From an uncultured Ruminococcus sp. (lineage in GTDB: Bacteria; Bacillota; Clostridia; Oscillospirales; Ruminococcaceae), in the NCBI GenBank assembly GCA_902800795.1, contig CADCFQ010000002.1, positions 1 through 64,000 of the forward strand: a DNA stretch of 64,000 bases, read 5' to 3'. The translations under genes were made by a program, and so were the position numbers. Position 1 is the first letter of the stretch. Each line of letters starts with the position of its first letter. Under the pieces are notes generated by a model, which was not told the origin of the DNA, made no database searches, and worked only from the letters and a program-made list of their open reading frames with translations. This document shows positions 40,903-50,160 of this stretch, in pieces.

Positions 40903-41520
40903 TCAGCCGTCAGCATCCTCGATGATGTCCCTGACGACCCTGTTCACAAGATCGTATGAAAAGCCCCGTCTTACAAGGGCGTTTTTCACCTTTCTTATCC
41001 CTGCCTCGTCATCAAGATATGACGAGTATTTTTTCTCTGCAAATTCTCTCAGCCTGTCATAGGCGCCGTCCTCATAGGTCTCGAGCACCTCCTCGGCTAT
41101 CTGCTTGGTTATGCCCCTTTGTCTCAGCGTCTGCATAGCCTTATAATAGCCATAGCATCTGCTCTCCACATAGGTCCTGGCCAGCCCCTCGGCATAGCGC
41201 CTGTCGTTTATGACGCCTATCTCTGTGAGCTTGTCCATGACACGCTCGCAGACATCTTCAGGGTAGGTCTTCTCAAGCTTTTTGTAAAGCTCTATATAGG
41301 AGTAGTCCTTGTAGTCCAGAAGATAGAGCGCACGCTCTCTCGCCTTGCGATAGAGGTTTTCAGCCACTATCTCATCCCACTCTTCATCGCAAAGCTCCAT
41401 ACCGGCGCTGAGTGAAAAGCGGCTGACTATATCGGCATTGAGATAAACGTGCTCTCCGTCATCAAGCACTATCTCCCAGGTCGAGCCCTTGTATTTTTCT
41501 ACAGTTTCCAGCCTTGGCAT
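40903..41520 (-). CDS. recX: Regulatory protein RecX
   Basis: 205 residues. It has the RecX three-helix repeats: ARERALYLLDYKDYSYIELYKKL, MDKLTEIGVINDRRYAEGLA and MQTLRQRGITKQIAEEVL in order, here cited by their cores LLDYKDYS, GVINDRRYA and LRQRGI. RecX binds and modulates RecA filaments. Its ATG overlaps the recA stop by one base (TGATG), giving tight translational coupling. Confidence 0.92.
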   Translation of the reverse strand: MPRLETVEKYKGSTWEIVLDDGEHVYLNADIVSRFSLSAGMELCDEEWDEIVAENLYRKARERALYLLDYKDYSYIELYKKLEKTYPEDVCERVMDKLTEIGVINDRRYAEGLARTYVESRCYGYYKAMQTLRQRGITKQIAEEVLETYEDGAYDRLREFAEKKYSSYLDDEAGIRKVKNALVRRGFSYDLVNRVVRDIIEDADG

Positions 41521-42776
41521 CAGCTGTCACCGAGGGTGGAAACATCTATCGGCGCAAACTCCTGAAAATCGTTCTCGGGGTCGGCAATTACCGACTGAGC
41601 CGCTGCTTTCTTTATCTTCTTTCCCTTGGCGTCGTCGCTGTCTGTCTCGGGAGCCGAAGCTGCGGCCTGGGCGTAAGCGGCAGCATTTGCCTTTGCTTCA
41701 AGCTCGTCCTGCTTTTTGAGCTTCTCGGTCATCCTGTCAGCATCCAGCTGCTCCATGAGCTTGTCCTCGATCTCCTTCATTATGTCGGGGTGAGCGAGCA
41801 GGAAGTCCTTGGAGTTGTCTCTGCCCTGTCCTATCTTCATATCGCCGTAGCTGTACCAAGCGCCGCCCTTCTTGACAACGCCGAAGTCAACAGCCATATC
41901 CAGCACCTCACCGACTCTGGAGATGCCCTTGCCGTACATGATATCGAATTCGCACTCCTTGAAGGGAGGAGCCACCTTGTTTTTTACCACCTTACATCTT
42001 GTGCGGTTGCCTATTACCTCTGAGCCGTTCTTTATCTGCTCGCCTCTTCTGACCTCAATACGCACAGAGGAATAGAACTTAAGCGCACGGCCTCCGGGAG
42101 TGGTCTCGGGGTTGCCGTACATAACGCCTATCTTCTCTCTCACCTGGTTGATGAAAACGGCTGTGGTGTTGCTCTTTCCGATAACGCCTGTCAGCTTCTT
42201 CATAGCCTGTGACATAAGCCTTGCCAGCTGACCCACATGGGTATCGCCCATTTCGCCGTCGATCTCGGCCTTTGTGACCATTGCGGCTACCGAGTCGATA
42301 ACTATACAGTCGATAGCTCCCGAACGTGTGAGAGCCTCTGCTATCTCGAGAGCCTGCTCGCCGCTGTCCGGCTGAGAGACCAGCATAGAGTCGATATCCA
42401 CTCCCAGATTCTTGGCATAAACAGGATCAAGAGCGTGCTCGACGTCGATAAAAGCCACCTCGCCGCCCATCTTCTGGGCCTCGGCGATAATGTGAAGAGC
42501 AACCGTTGTCTTACCCGAAGACTCCGGTCCGTAGATCTCGATTATCCTTCCTCTGGGCACTCCGCCGATACCAAGCGCCAGATCGAGAGTCATGGAGCCT
42601 GTGGGTATAGCCTCAACGTCCATGGTCCTTGCATCGCCCAGCTTCATTATAGCTCCTTTTCCGAACTGCTTTTCTATATAAGCCATCGCAGTTTCAAGAG
42701 CCTTTTTCTTCTCGGCAGAATCGGTTATCTTCATTGCTGTTGCCTTTTCGCCCTTTTTCTTCTTATCAGCTGCCAT
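41520..42776 (-). CDS. recA: Recombinase RecA
   Basis: 418 residues from ATG 42776, with GAAAGGAAAG upstream. Walker [14 protein letters not shown], Walker [11 protein letters not shown], loop L1/L2 motifs and [20 protein letters not shown] are all canonical. The C-terminal tail is longer than the typical ~350 residues, rich in Ala, Lys, Asp and Glu (about 60 extra), and ends [10 protein letters not shown]. It catalyses strand exchange and LexA cleavage. The gene is embedded in an operon behind prmC (95-base gap). I do not see a Gram-positive LexA box (GAAC-N4-GTTC) in that gap. Confidence 0.96.
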   Translation of the reverse strand: MAADKKKKGEKATAMKITDSAEKKKALETAMAYIEKQFGKGAIMKLGDARTMDVEAIPTGSMTLDLALGIGGVPRGRIIEIYGPESSGKTTVALHIIAEAQKMGGEVAFIDVEHALDPVYAKNLGVDIDSMLVSQPDSGEQALEIAEALTRSGAIDCIVIDSVAAMVTKAEIDGEMGDTHVGQLARLMSQAMKKLTGVIGKSNTTAVFINQVREKIGVMYGNPETTPGGRALKFYSSVRIEVRRGEQIKNGSEVIGNRTRCKVVKNKVAPPFKECEFDIMYGKGISRVGEVLDMAVDFGVVKKGGAWYSYGDMKIGQGRDNSKDFLLAHPDIMKEIEDKLMEQLDADRMTEKLKKQDELEAKANAAAYAQAAASAPETDSDDAKGKKIKKAAAQSVIADPENDFQEFAPIDVSTLGDS

Positions 42777-42871
42777 ATTGATCTTTCCTTTCAAAGTGAT
42801 CTCGGGGAGATCTCCCCTGCATATATACTATACACCATCAAGTGTCCGTTTGTCTGTACAGTAAAATCCTA

Positions 42872-43729
42872 TTATCTGATGCCGTAGATGCACCTTACCT
42901 TGCCGAAGCTATCCTTTCGCCAGCGGACGTTTTTCAGCCCGTGCTGGATCATCATCTGAGCTACATCTTCCTCCTGCTCGATACCCAGCTCGAAGATGAG
43001 CATACCGCCCGGTTTGAGCTTCTTCGACCAGATACGGGTGATATCCCTGTAAAGGTCCAGCCCGTCCTCGCCGCCGAAAAGGGCTTCCTCGGGCTCAAAG
43101 GTGACCTCCTTCTGGAGCTCCCTCATATCCTGCGCCGTCAGATAGGGCGGATTGCAGACAATAAGGTCCGCATCGGGAAGGCTGTCCGCCGTCTGTGTAA
43201 GGGTGACATCGCCCTTTATTACAACAGCGTTTTTCACACCGTTTCGCTTTATGTTGTGTTCAAGATACATAAGCGCATCCTCGGAGCGCTCGACGCAGAA
43301 CACCTTCTCGCAGTCAAGATGCTTTGCCGCAGCAATTCCGATGCATCCGCTTCCTGAACAAAGGTCTATGACGGTCAGGCTCCTGCGCTCTCCCTGCCAG
43401 GCCTTTGAGAGGCTTATAAGAAGCTCCGTTTCGGGCCTCGGGATAAGAACTCCCTTGCCCACTTTAATGGGCAGGCCGTAAAACTCCCACTCGCCTATGA
43501 TATACTGGAGCGGTTCTCCCGAGAGCCGCCTTTCGGTCAGCTCACCCACAGCGGCAATAAGCTTATCGTCCGTCTCTGCCTCCAGCGCATCGCCGTAGGC
43601 CGCTCCGCTGCGGCAGTCCGTACCCGTAGCAAGGGCAAAAAGCTCGGCGGCCTCCATAGCCGTGTTTTCAAGTCCTGCCTGCTCAAGCCTTTCCCGGGCG
43701 TTTTTGAGAAGCTCTCTTCCGGTCACCAC
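42872..43729 (-). CDS. prmC: Release-factor glutamine methyltransferase
   Basis: 285 residues, start GTG 43729 with GGGAG upstream. The N-terminal helical bundle precedes a SAM-dependent Rossmann domain with DLCSGSGCIGIA (motif I) and the substrate-binding IVCNPPYL. GVLIPRPETELLI is the family signature between the domains. It methylates the GGQ glutamine of release factors. Usual neighbours in Clostridia are DUF1385 and prfA; DUF1385 is here upstream (7-base overlap), but prfA is absent. Confidence 0.93.
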   Translation of the reverse strand: MVTGRELLKNARERLEQAGLENTAMEAAELFALATGTDCRSGAAYGDALEAETDDKLIAAVGELTERRLSGEPLQYIIGEWEFYGLPIKVGKGVLIPRPETELLISLSKAWQGERRSLTVIDLCSGSGCIGIAAAKHLDCEKVFCVERSEDALMYLEHNIKRNGVKNAVVIKGDVTLTQTADSLPDADLIVCNPPYLTAQDMRELQKEVTFEPEEALFGGEDGLDLYRDITRIWSKKLKPGGMLIFELGIEQEEDVAQMMIQHGLKNVRWRKDSFGKVRCIYGIR

Positions 43730-44682
43730 ATATCAGCTCCCTTTTCTTCGGGGATACACTCCTTTATCGCTGTGATAGCACACTCGATCTGCTTGTCGTT
43801 GGGTTCCTTTGTGGTTATACGCTGTATCCACAATCCCGGCGCCGAGATAACACGGGTGACCGGGTTGTCATACTTGCCGGCGAGCCTTATCAGCTCGAAG
43901 GCTATGCCTGTTACCACAGGCAGCAGAGCGATCTTGAATATCACTCTTAATGCCAGGTTCTTCCAGGAAACATTGAAGATCGTAGTTACGAATATGCTTA
44001 TGAAGAGCACCAGGAAAATAAAGCTTGTTCCGCACCTTGGGTGGAAGCGGCACTGCTTTCTCACGTTTTCGACAGTCAGCTCCTCTTCGCTCTCATAGCA
44101 GGCGATAGTCTTGTGCTCGGCTCCGTGATACTCATAGGTTATGGCCATATCCTTCATAAGCCTTGTCAGCGAGGTATAGCCGATGAATACTGCCATTTTT
44201 ATAAGTCCCTCGCAGACGTTTCTTGCAAACTTGGACATAGACACCACATACCAGTTGAGCTTGTCCACCACCCAGGACGGCAGCCATATAAACAGCACAA
44301 CTGCCAGCACTACGCCGAACACCATAGCCAGACCGCTGACTATGGGCATTATCTTGTTGCCGAGCTTTTCGGTCAGCCACTTTTCAAGCTTTGTCTCCGG
44401 CACCTCGTCCTCTTCTGTCATCTGCTTGTCCGCAGACTTCATAAGACATTTATATCCCAGCACCAGCGACGAGATAAAGCTTAATATTCCTCTCACAAAG
44501 GGGACTTTTTTATACCAGGCCTTTGTGCCCTTTACATCCCAGGTCTCAAGGTCTATCTCTCCGTCAGGCAGCCGGCAGGCCATAGCGCCCTTTTCGGGGC
44601 CTCTCATCATAACGCCCTCGATGACTGCCTGACCGCCTATGCTGGTCTTGAACTTTTCTTTTGTATCAGTCTTTTTGCTCAT
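43723..44682 (-). CDS. DUF1385 (YqhQ-like) membrane protein
   Basis: 319 residues from ATG 44682; AGGAGG lies 12 bases upstream. The DUF1385 opening SIGGQAVIEGVMMRGP is diagnostic. Three to four membrane helices follow, with a conserved EYHGAEHKTIACYE block and HPRCGTSF, histidine/cysteine-rich motifs suggestive of metal binding. The function is unknown. It overlaps the histidine kinase upstream by 17 bases. Confidence 0.87.
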   Translation of the reverse strand: MSKKTDTKEKFKTSIGGQAVIEGVMMRGPEKGAMACRLPDGEIDLETWDVKGTKAWYKKVPFVRGILSFISSLVLGYKCLMKSADKQMTEEDEVPETKLEKWLTEKLGNKIMPIVSGLAMVFGVVLAVVLFIWLPSWVVDKLNWYVVSMSKFARNVCEGLIKMAVFIGYTSLTRLMKDMAITYEYHGAEHKTIACYESEEELTVENVRKQCRFHPRCGTSFIFLVLFISIFVTTIFNVSWKNLALRVIFKIALLPVVTGIAFELIRLAGKYDNPVTRVISAPGLWIQRITTKEPNDKQIECAITAIKECIPEEKGADMW

Positions 44683-46195
44683 CTGCTGCCAAATCCTCCT
44701 GATCTTTAGGCGGGTCCGTCGAGATAAGCTCGACATTTACCGTTGAGTTGTTTCCATTATCGCTTTTTGTTTTCTGTTCTATACAGGGCAGGGTTATCAT
44801 AACAGTTGTACCTACTCCCTGCTCGCTGTCGATATCAAGGGTGCCTCCGTGGCGCTGGATTATCTCATCCGCCACCGCAAGTCCTATTCCGGAGCCACGT
44901 CTTGTGTGGTTGGCCTTGAAGAACTTTGTCTTTATCTTGGGCAGGTCCTCCTTGGAGATACCTATACCCGTATCCGAGATAGATATACATATCTCGCCAT
45001 CCTCTTCATAAGCCTCCACCGAAACGGTGTCGCCCTTGTCCGAATACTTGATGGCGTTATCAACGATATTGATAAACACCTGTCTTAACCTGTTCTTGTC
45101 GCCGTAAACAAAGGACAGCATCTCCGGCTCGTAGTAGTCGAGCTTGATGCCCAGCGCCCTAGCTCTCTCCTGATAGATGAGCACCGTCTCCGTAAGCTCC
45201 GCCAGGATATCGATGGTATCCATTATAAGGGTCAGGCGGTTGTCCTGGATCCTCGAGAAGTCGAGAAGCTCCTCCACCATCTGCGAAAGCCTTTCGGTCT
45301 CGCTGGTAATGACTCTCATTCCCTTTTTAAAGGTCTCCTCGTCCTCATACATGACCGTGACCGTCTCCGTCCAGCCCTTTATGGCTGTCAGCGGAGTCCT
45401 TAGCTCATGAGACACCGACGATATGAACTCGTTTTTCATCTGTTCGGTGTTTGAAAGCTCCTGCGCCATATAGTTTATGGAGTCGCAGAGCTCACCCAGC
45501 TCGTCATCACGCTGTTTTTCTATTCTTTCCCTGAAATCTCCCGTCGCAAACTTTCTTGCAACGTCATTGACGTTCCTGATAGGTATAACTATGGATTTTA
45601 TAAAGAAAAGACCCGAGAAAAGCATCAGCAGGATTATCGCCAGAACTACTCCCGTCATTATAACGGTGAGCATTATAAGCTGGTTGTCCACGTTCTTCAT
45701 CGAGGAGAGCATCCTTACCGCTTCATACTCGCTTCCCTTCGGCGAGATCACCGAAGTGAGGGCCAGGACCTTTTCTCCCGTCTCCAGCTCATATATCTGC
45801 GAAGCCGTTCCCGTTTCGGACTTCTTCGCATCTATGTAGTCCTGCATATTATCTTTTCCCGATGGCGAGAACCCCGAGGACGTAACGTCGACCTCCCCGT
45901 TGGTCTTTATCGCCATAAGCTCGATCTTGTCCTTGTCCTCATAGCTCTCGACTATCGAACGTATCTGGGAATTATAATTTGTCTGTTCCTCGCCCGAGGT
46001 GTTCATTATTGCAGTGGTCACTATCTTCATTCTCGAAGTCAGATACTGCCTTGCGGAACTGTAATAGTAGTTGCGCATAAGAAAGATGAGCAGCACCTCG
46101 ATGATGAGCAGGACGGCCGTCACCGCACCCAGGCTGTTTGTGAGCCAGTGGCGGGTTATGCTCCTCCGGGCAATATTATGGTGTGTTTTCTTCAT
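44666..46195 (-). CDS. Sensor histidine kinase with HAMP domain
   Basis: 509 residues. Helices near 19-42 and 178-203 flank a ~135-residue extracellular sensor domain. HAMP follows (~205-255). The phospho-acceptor is H263 in SVSHELRTPLTAIKGW. The ATP-binding boxes are NIVDNAIKYS, DTGIGIS and RGSGIGLAVADEI. The C-terminal tail is acidic. It pairs with the response regulator just upstream (32-base gap). The AAAGGA ribosome site is 22 bases from the ATG, with an ACCGGC/GCCGGT hairpin (46204-46218) between them that would shorten the effective distance. Confidence 0.9.
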   Translation of the reverse strand: MKKTHHNIARRSITRHWLTNSLGAVTAVLLIIEVLLIFLMRNYYYSSARQYLTSRMKIVTTAIMNTSGEEQTNYNSQIRSIVESYEDKDKIELMAIKTNGEVDVTSSGFSPSGKDNMQDYIDAKKSETGTASQIYELETGEKVLALTSVISPKGSEYEAVRMLSSMKNVDNQLIMLTVIMTGVVLAIILLMLFSGLFFIKSIVIPIRNVNDVARKFATGDFRERIEKQRDDELGELCDSINYMAQELSNTEQMKNEFISSVSHELRTPLTAIKGWTETVTVMYEDEETFKKGMRVITSETERLSQMVEELLDFSRIQDNRLTLIMDTIDILAELTETVLIYQERARALGIKLDYYEPEMLSFVYGDKNRLRQVFINIVDNAIKYSDKGDTVSVEAYEEDGEICISISDTGIGISKEDLPKIKTKFFKANHTRRGSGIGLAVADEIIQRHGGTLDIDSEQGVGTTVMITLPCIEQKTKSDNGNNSTVNVELISTDPPKDQEDLAADEQKD

Positions 46196-46227
46196 ACATC
46201 ACAACCGGCAGCGCCGGTCCTTTCCCT

Positions 46228-46929
46228 TTAAGTTCCTGCCGACCACTTATAGCCGAAGCCCCAGATAGTAAGTATATACTTGGGATTAGAGGGCTCGTCC
46301 TCTATCTTCATCCTGATACGTCTGATATTAACGTCAACTATCTTATCGTCGCCGTAATAGCTCTCGCCCCAGATATGGTTAAGTATGCTCGTTCTGTCAA
46401 GAGCCGTGTTCTGGTTCTTGAAGAAGTATTCCATTATCTGATACTCCACCTGGGTAAGGTCTATCTGGACATTGTTTTTAAGAACGGTCCTGCTCTTGAG
46501 ATTGAGCACAAAGGGACCGGAGGTTATGGAAGAGGTCTCCTCGGTCTTCATTCCCGAACGGTTCACTCTTCTGCATACCGCATCCACTCTGGCGATAAGC
46601 TCAGAGATAGAGAAGGGCTTTGTGATATAGTCGTCTGCTCCGGCCATAAGGCAGGATATCTTGTCCATCTCCTGGCTCTTTGCCGAAAGCATGATTATTC
46701 CCACATTGTTGTTCTTCTCTCTTATCTTCTTGCAGACTGTCATGCCGTCGATGCCAGGCATCATGATATCCAGCAGAGCCACATCAAAGTCTCCGTCCTT
46801 TTCCTCATAAGCCTTCAGCGCATCCTCGCCGCAGTTCACATCTATGACCTCATAACCGCTCCTGACCAGGTTTATCACGACAAACTCTCTGATGGAATCC
46901 TCGTCCTCGCAAACAAGTACTCTTTTCAT
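46228..46929 (-). CDS. OmpR/PhoB-type response regulator
   Basis: 233 residues. The receiver domain has the acidic pocket E8-D9, phospho-acceptor D54 in LLDIMMPGIDG and K at SAKS/TKPF positions. The C-terminal winged helix (~135-230) contains LTQVEYQIMEYFFKN and DVNIRRIRMKIEDEPS. It is the partner of the histidine kinase that follows. A lipoprotein gene lies 13 bases upstream, so the sensor system may monitor something at the cell surface. Confidence 0.92.
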   Translation of the reverse strand: MKRVLVCEDEDSIREFVVINLVRSGYEVIDVNCGEDALKAYEEKDGDFDVALLDIMMPGIDGMTVCKKIREKNNNVGIIMLSAKSQEMDKISCLMAGADDYITKPFSISELIARVDAVCRRVNRSGMKTEETSSITSGPFVLNLKSRTVLKNNVQIDLTQVEYQIMEYFFKNQNTALDRTSILNHIWGESYYGDDKIVDVNIRRIRMKIEDEPSNPKYILTIWGFGYKWSAGT

Positions 46930-46942
46930 TAGTGATCCTCCT

Positions 46943-48274
46943 TTAGTTCGTTATATACAGGTTGTTCTTGACTTCATCGACTGTGGGTATGAGCTTTTCA
47001 CGCTTGTCAAGAGGGAGCTTGACCACATAGTCGAGCTGGCCCTTGCTGCCGACGACCTCATATCCGTCCGAGGTATAGCGTTCGGTCTTGTTCTTTGCCG
47101 AGACCGCTATCCTCATCAGCTCCTCCGAGCTGGTGTTTATGTCCCCCGTGAATTTATAGAACACGAGCTCTCCCGATTCGCTGTCCTTCTTGACAGTTAC
47201 CGAGCTGTTCCAGCGCTTGGGGAAAGCGAAGAAATAGCCGTCGGTTATGGAGTAGTATCCGCTGTATTCCTCATCCAGATCGTAAAAATCGTGGTAGGAG
47301 CTCCAGGTGGTGGTATAGACCATTTCCTCGGTCACAGCGTTCTCATAGCCTATCATCGGAGAGGTCGTCGGTATCTCGATGATACCGTCGCCGTCAATAT
47401 CTGTGCTGTAATATCCGGCAGGCCTGATACACTTTGGCACCAGCTTGTCGGGTCTTTGCTCCATCGGGTTTTGCAGGCTTGAATACCTGTAGTAGACTAT
47501 CTCCGTCATCAGGTTGCCGTCCTGATCCAAGCCGTCAACAAACAGCGCCCTTCTTCCGCCCTCGATGAACCCGGCCTGGGACTTCACATAGCTGACGGTA
47601 TCGTCGCACATCCTTATGCCGGCGTCCTTGGTTATCTCGCCGTTCTGCGTTCTCAGCAGCGAAGCTGTGACCTCGCTCTGTCCGGTCTCGCTGTCGGTGG
47701 CCTTCGAGATAGTGATTATCTCGTTACTGCCGTCAGAATTTATATCTATCGGTTCAAGAACGGAATAAAGGTCTGTGGCTATACGCTCAAACTCTCCGTC
47801 CTTATAGCTGTATATCTCCAGCGTTTTCTCATCGCTTGTCAGATTCTGGTATCCCACCAGCACATCCACGTCTCCGGAGTCTCCCACAGAGGAGATGACC
47901 ACCCTGTCGATATCCGTGCCGCAGCCTGCCAGCTCCTTGACCGAGCGCCACTCGCCGTCCTCGTCCTTGTCGAGGATATTGACCCTCAGCCCGTTCTTGC
48001 CGCTGCTTGAAGCGTATTCATAGAACACCAGAGCTTCATCTGTGGGCTCGTCGTCGATATCCGCTATAACGAACGCCGAGCGATAATCGCCGTTCTTAGG
48101 ATATTTAAGAGTTATATTCTCCCCCACACGCTCTATCAGTGCCTGGTGGATAGCGCTCTGTTCCTCGGTAAACTTAGGGGCGTTGAGCAGCGTGTCCACT
48201 GTAAAGCTGACGCCTGTACAGCCGCTGAGCATAAGCGCAGATGCGCAGCTAAGCGCAGAAAGTATTCTTTTCAA
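46943..48274 (-). CDS. Lipoprotein with integrin-like (FG-GAP type) repeats, unknown role
   Basis: 444 residues from TTG 48274, preceded by GGAGGTGATC; an extension to 48439 would run over the promoter at 48333-48361. The signal peptide ends in the lipobox LMLSGC, so the cysteine at about residue 18 is lipidated. Several repeats of the form YRSAFVIADIDDEPTDEALVFYEY (short core IDDEPTDEALV; DINSDGSNEIITI; DIDGDGIIEIPT) have D-x-D-x-D-x-x-x-E calcium-type loops, as in beta-propeller FG-GAP proteins. It is probably an extracellular calcium-binding propeller. It is the first gene in the two-component operon, suggesting a ligand-sensing role. Confidence 0.72.
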   Translation of the reverse strand: MKRILSALSCASALMLSGCTGVSFTVDTLLNAPKFTEEQSAIHQALIERVGENITLKYPKNGDYRSAFVIADIDDEPTDEALVFYEYASSSGKNGLRVNILDKDEDGEWRSVKELAGCGTDIDRVVISSVGDSGDVDVLVGYQNLTSDEKTLEIYSYKDGEFERIATDLYSVLEPIDINSDGSNEIITISKATDSETGQSEVTASLLRTQNGEITKDAGIRMCDDTVSYVKSQAGFIEGGRRALFVDGLDQDGNLMTEIVYYRYSSLQNPMEQRPDKLVPKCIRPAGYYSTDIDGDGIIEIPTTSPMIGYENAVTEEMVYTTTWSSYHDFYDLDEEYSGYYSITDGYFFAFPKRWNSSVTVKKDSESGELVFYKFTGDINTSSEELMRIAVSAKNKTERYTSDGYEVVGSKGQLDYVVKLPLDKREKLIPTVDEVKNNLYITN

Positions 48275-48332
48275 GGCACCGATCACCTCCGAAGCCTGGT
48301 AATGAAAAACCGTGCAAACACATACACGATAT

Positions 48333-48361
48333 ATTATAGCACGATTCAACTGAAAATGCAA
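48333..48361 (-). promoter_or_regulatory. Promoter of the two-component/recA operon
   Basis: On the minus strand TTGCAT (48361-48356), 17 bases, TATAAT (48338-48333). The leader to the TTG start is about 50 bases. Confidence 0.75.
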
Positions 48362-48415
48362 GTATAAAAGGCGGTTTTTTACGACGCTCTTCTGCTTATC
48401 CCAAAACACATAAAA

Positions 48416-48448
48416 CAAAAAAGAACACAGGACTTTCATCCTGTGTTC
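48416..48448 (-). terminator. Terminator of citrate synthase
   Basis: GAACACAGGA pairs with TCCTGTGTTC around CTTTCA; on the minus strand TTTTTT follows. Confidence 0.88.
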
Positions 48449-48488
48449 CCGGTGGTTTCTTTAAAACGCCGTTTTTATCGATCGGCCA

Positions 48489-49835
48489 TTATCTCTCAGC
48501 AAGGGGGATATATTTCTTCACGCCGGCTACGGACTTGTAAGCGGGTCTGATTATCCTCTTGCCGGTCACGAGCTCCTCGAACCTGTGAGCGCACCAGCCT
48601 GCCATTCTCGATACCGCAAACATAGGTGTGAACAGATCCTCGGGGATGCCGAGCATCCTGTAAACGAAGCCGGAATACATATCAACGTTGGCGCACATCA
48701 CCTTATCGTTGCCCTTGACCCTTGCAAACAGCTCAGGTGTCAGCCTCTCGATAGCGTCAAGGAGCCTGAACTCCTTCTCGAACTCTGTTCCCTTCGCAAG
48801 CTTTATAGCGTTCTCCTTGAGGATCTCGCATCTGGGGTCGGAAAGGGTGTAAACTGCGTGACCCATACCGTATATAAGTCCCGAGCCGTCAAACGCCTCT
48901 TTCCTGAGTATCTTTTCAAGGAAAGCTGCGATCTCGTCGTCATCCTCCCAGTTGTGAACGTGCTCCTTTATACACTCGTGCATAGCCGAGACCTTTTTGT
49001 TCGCTCCGCCGTGACGTGTGCCCTTGAGCGAGCCCACAGCAGCAGAATATGCCGAATAACAGTCTGTGCCCGAGGAAGTGAGCACTCTGCACGAGAAGGT
49101 AGAATTGTTTCCGCCGCCGTGCTCGGCATGGAGCACCATCATTATATCAAGCAGCTTCGCCTCTTCGTCCGTAAACTTCCTGTCGGGTCTTAAAGCGGAA
49201 AGTATCATTTCAGCCGTTGACTGGTCAGATATGAGCGGATGCAAAAACATACTTTCCCCGTCAAACGACCTTCTCTTTACCTGATAAGCCGACACCATAA
49301 TGTTCGGCATCTTCGAGATGATAGAGATAGCCGTTGCCATCTCATATTCCGGCGAACGGTTCTCGGGGTCATCGTCATAGGAATACAGCGCAAGGATAGA
49401 CCTTGCGATCTTGTTCATAATATCCTTCGAGGGAGCCTTGAGTATCATATCCTCAAAAAACTCAGCAGGGAGCGGTCTGCTCTCGGCTATCATCGACCTG
49501 AAAGCTGCAAGCTCATCCTTGTTGGGCAGGTCTCCCATAAGCAGAAGATAAACTATCTCCTCATAAGCGAACCTGTTCTCTTTTCTTGCATTATCTACCA
49601 GGTCTCTGATATTGTAGCCTCTGTAGATAAGCTGACCCTGGATAGGAGACTTGACCCCTTCATCCATAACATAGCCGTGAACGTTGCATATATTGGTAAG
49701 GCCCGCCATAACTCCTGTTCCGTCGGAGTTTCTCAGACCTCTTTTAACTATGTACTTATCATAAAGCTTGGGGTCTATCGCATTGTTCTCTACAAATCTC
49801 TTATAGAGCATAGACCTTGCCTGACTGCTTACCAT
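48489..49835 (-). CDS. Citrate synthase
   Basis: 448 residues from ATG 49835, preceded by AAAGGAG at ten bases; the extension to 49871 is not needed. Catalytic elements are HAEHGGGNNSTF (first His), the GSLKGTRHGGANKKV region and GMGHAVYTLSDPR (second His), with the late aspartate further on. It condenses oxaloacetate and acetyl-CoA; in this kind of anaerobe it usually serves glutamate synthesis. It is a single gene with a strong promoter and an adjacent inverted repeat. Confidence 0.9.
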   Translation of the reverse strand: MVSSQARSMLYKRFVENNAIDPKLYDKYIVKRGLRNSDGTGVMAGLTNICNVHGYVMDEGVKSPIQGQLIYRGYNIRDLVDNARKENRFAYEEIVYLLLMGDLPNKDELAAFRSMIAESRPLPAEFFEDMILKAPSKDIMNKIARSILALYSYDDDPENRSPEYEMATAISIISKMPNIMVSAYQVKRRSFDGESMFLHPLISDQSTAEMILSALRPDRKFTDEEAKLLDIMMVLHAEHGGGNNSTFSCRVLTSSGTDCYSAYSAAVGSLKGTRHGGANKKVSAMHECIKEHVHNWEDDDEIAAFLEKILRKEAFDGSGLIYGMGHAVYTLSDPRCEILKENAIKLAKGTEFEKEFRLLDAIERLTPELFARVKGNDKVMCANVDMYSGFVYRMLGIPEDLFTPMFAVSRMAGWCAHRFEELVTGKRIIRPAYKSVAGVKKYIPLAER

Positions 49836-49875
49836 AGCGCCGCAGCTCCTTTCATAAAACGAAATATACAAGGTT

Positions 49876-49905
49876 ATTATAACATAAACCCAGTAATACT
49901 GTCAA
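49876..49905 (-). promoter_or_regulatory. Promoter of citrate synthase
   Basis: On the minus strand TTGACA (49905-49900), 18 bases, TATAAT (49881-49876), with TGT before the -10. Confidence 0.82.
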
Positions 49906-49908
49906 GTA

Positions 49909-49950
49909 TGGAGATATGCCACCGCCAAAAGGGGCTGTGGCATATCTCCA
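49909..49950. promoter_or_regulatory. 14-bp inverted repeat abutting the -35 box of citrate synthase
   Basis: TGGAGATATGCCAC (49909-49922) and GTGGCATATCTCCA (49937-49950) are perfect inverted arms around 14 bases. It ends three bases from the -35. AGGGGCTG in the loop can instead pair with CAGCCCCT at 49964-49971, giving two mutually exclusive folds. No T-run follows on either strand. An operator or a control element of the upstream antiporter's 3' end are both possible. Confidence 0.6.
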
Positions 49951-50160
49951 TAAACAAAAAAAGCAGCCCCTATTGGAGCCACCCCTTGTCCAATCAACTC
50001 ACGCATCGATCGGTATGTTTGTATTATACTATGTTTCGACCCGGATTTATAGCGAATTACATTATTTTTGCATTATTCTTTTGTAAACTATAAAAAACGC
50101 ATTTGTGAATTTAGTTTAGTTTTTTAACATAAATCGTTTTCGTAAGCTTCATCCCCGGGA
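49951..50160. other. Gap downstream of the antiporter gene
   Basis: About 210 A+T-rich bases with no protein gene and no clear terminator for the antiporter. The CAGCCCCT arm (49964-49971) belongs to the competing fold described above. Confidence 0.3.

Noticed and set aside
42777..42871. SOS (LexA) box upstream of recA
   Set aside because: The short palindrome CTGTACAG is present, but neither GAAC-N4-GTTC nor a close variant could be found.
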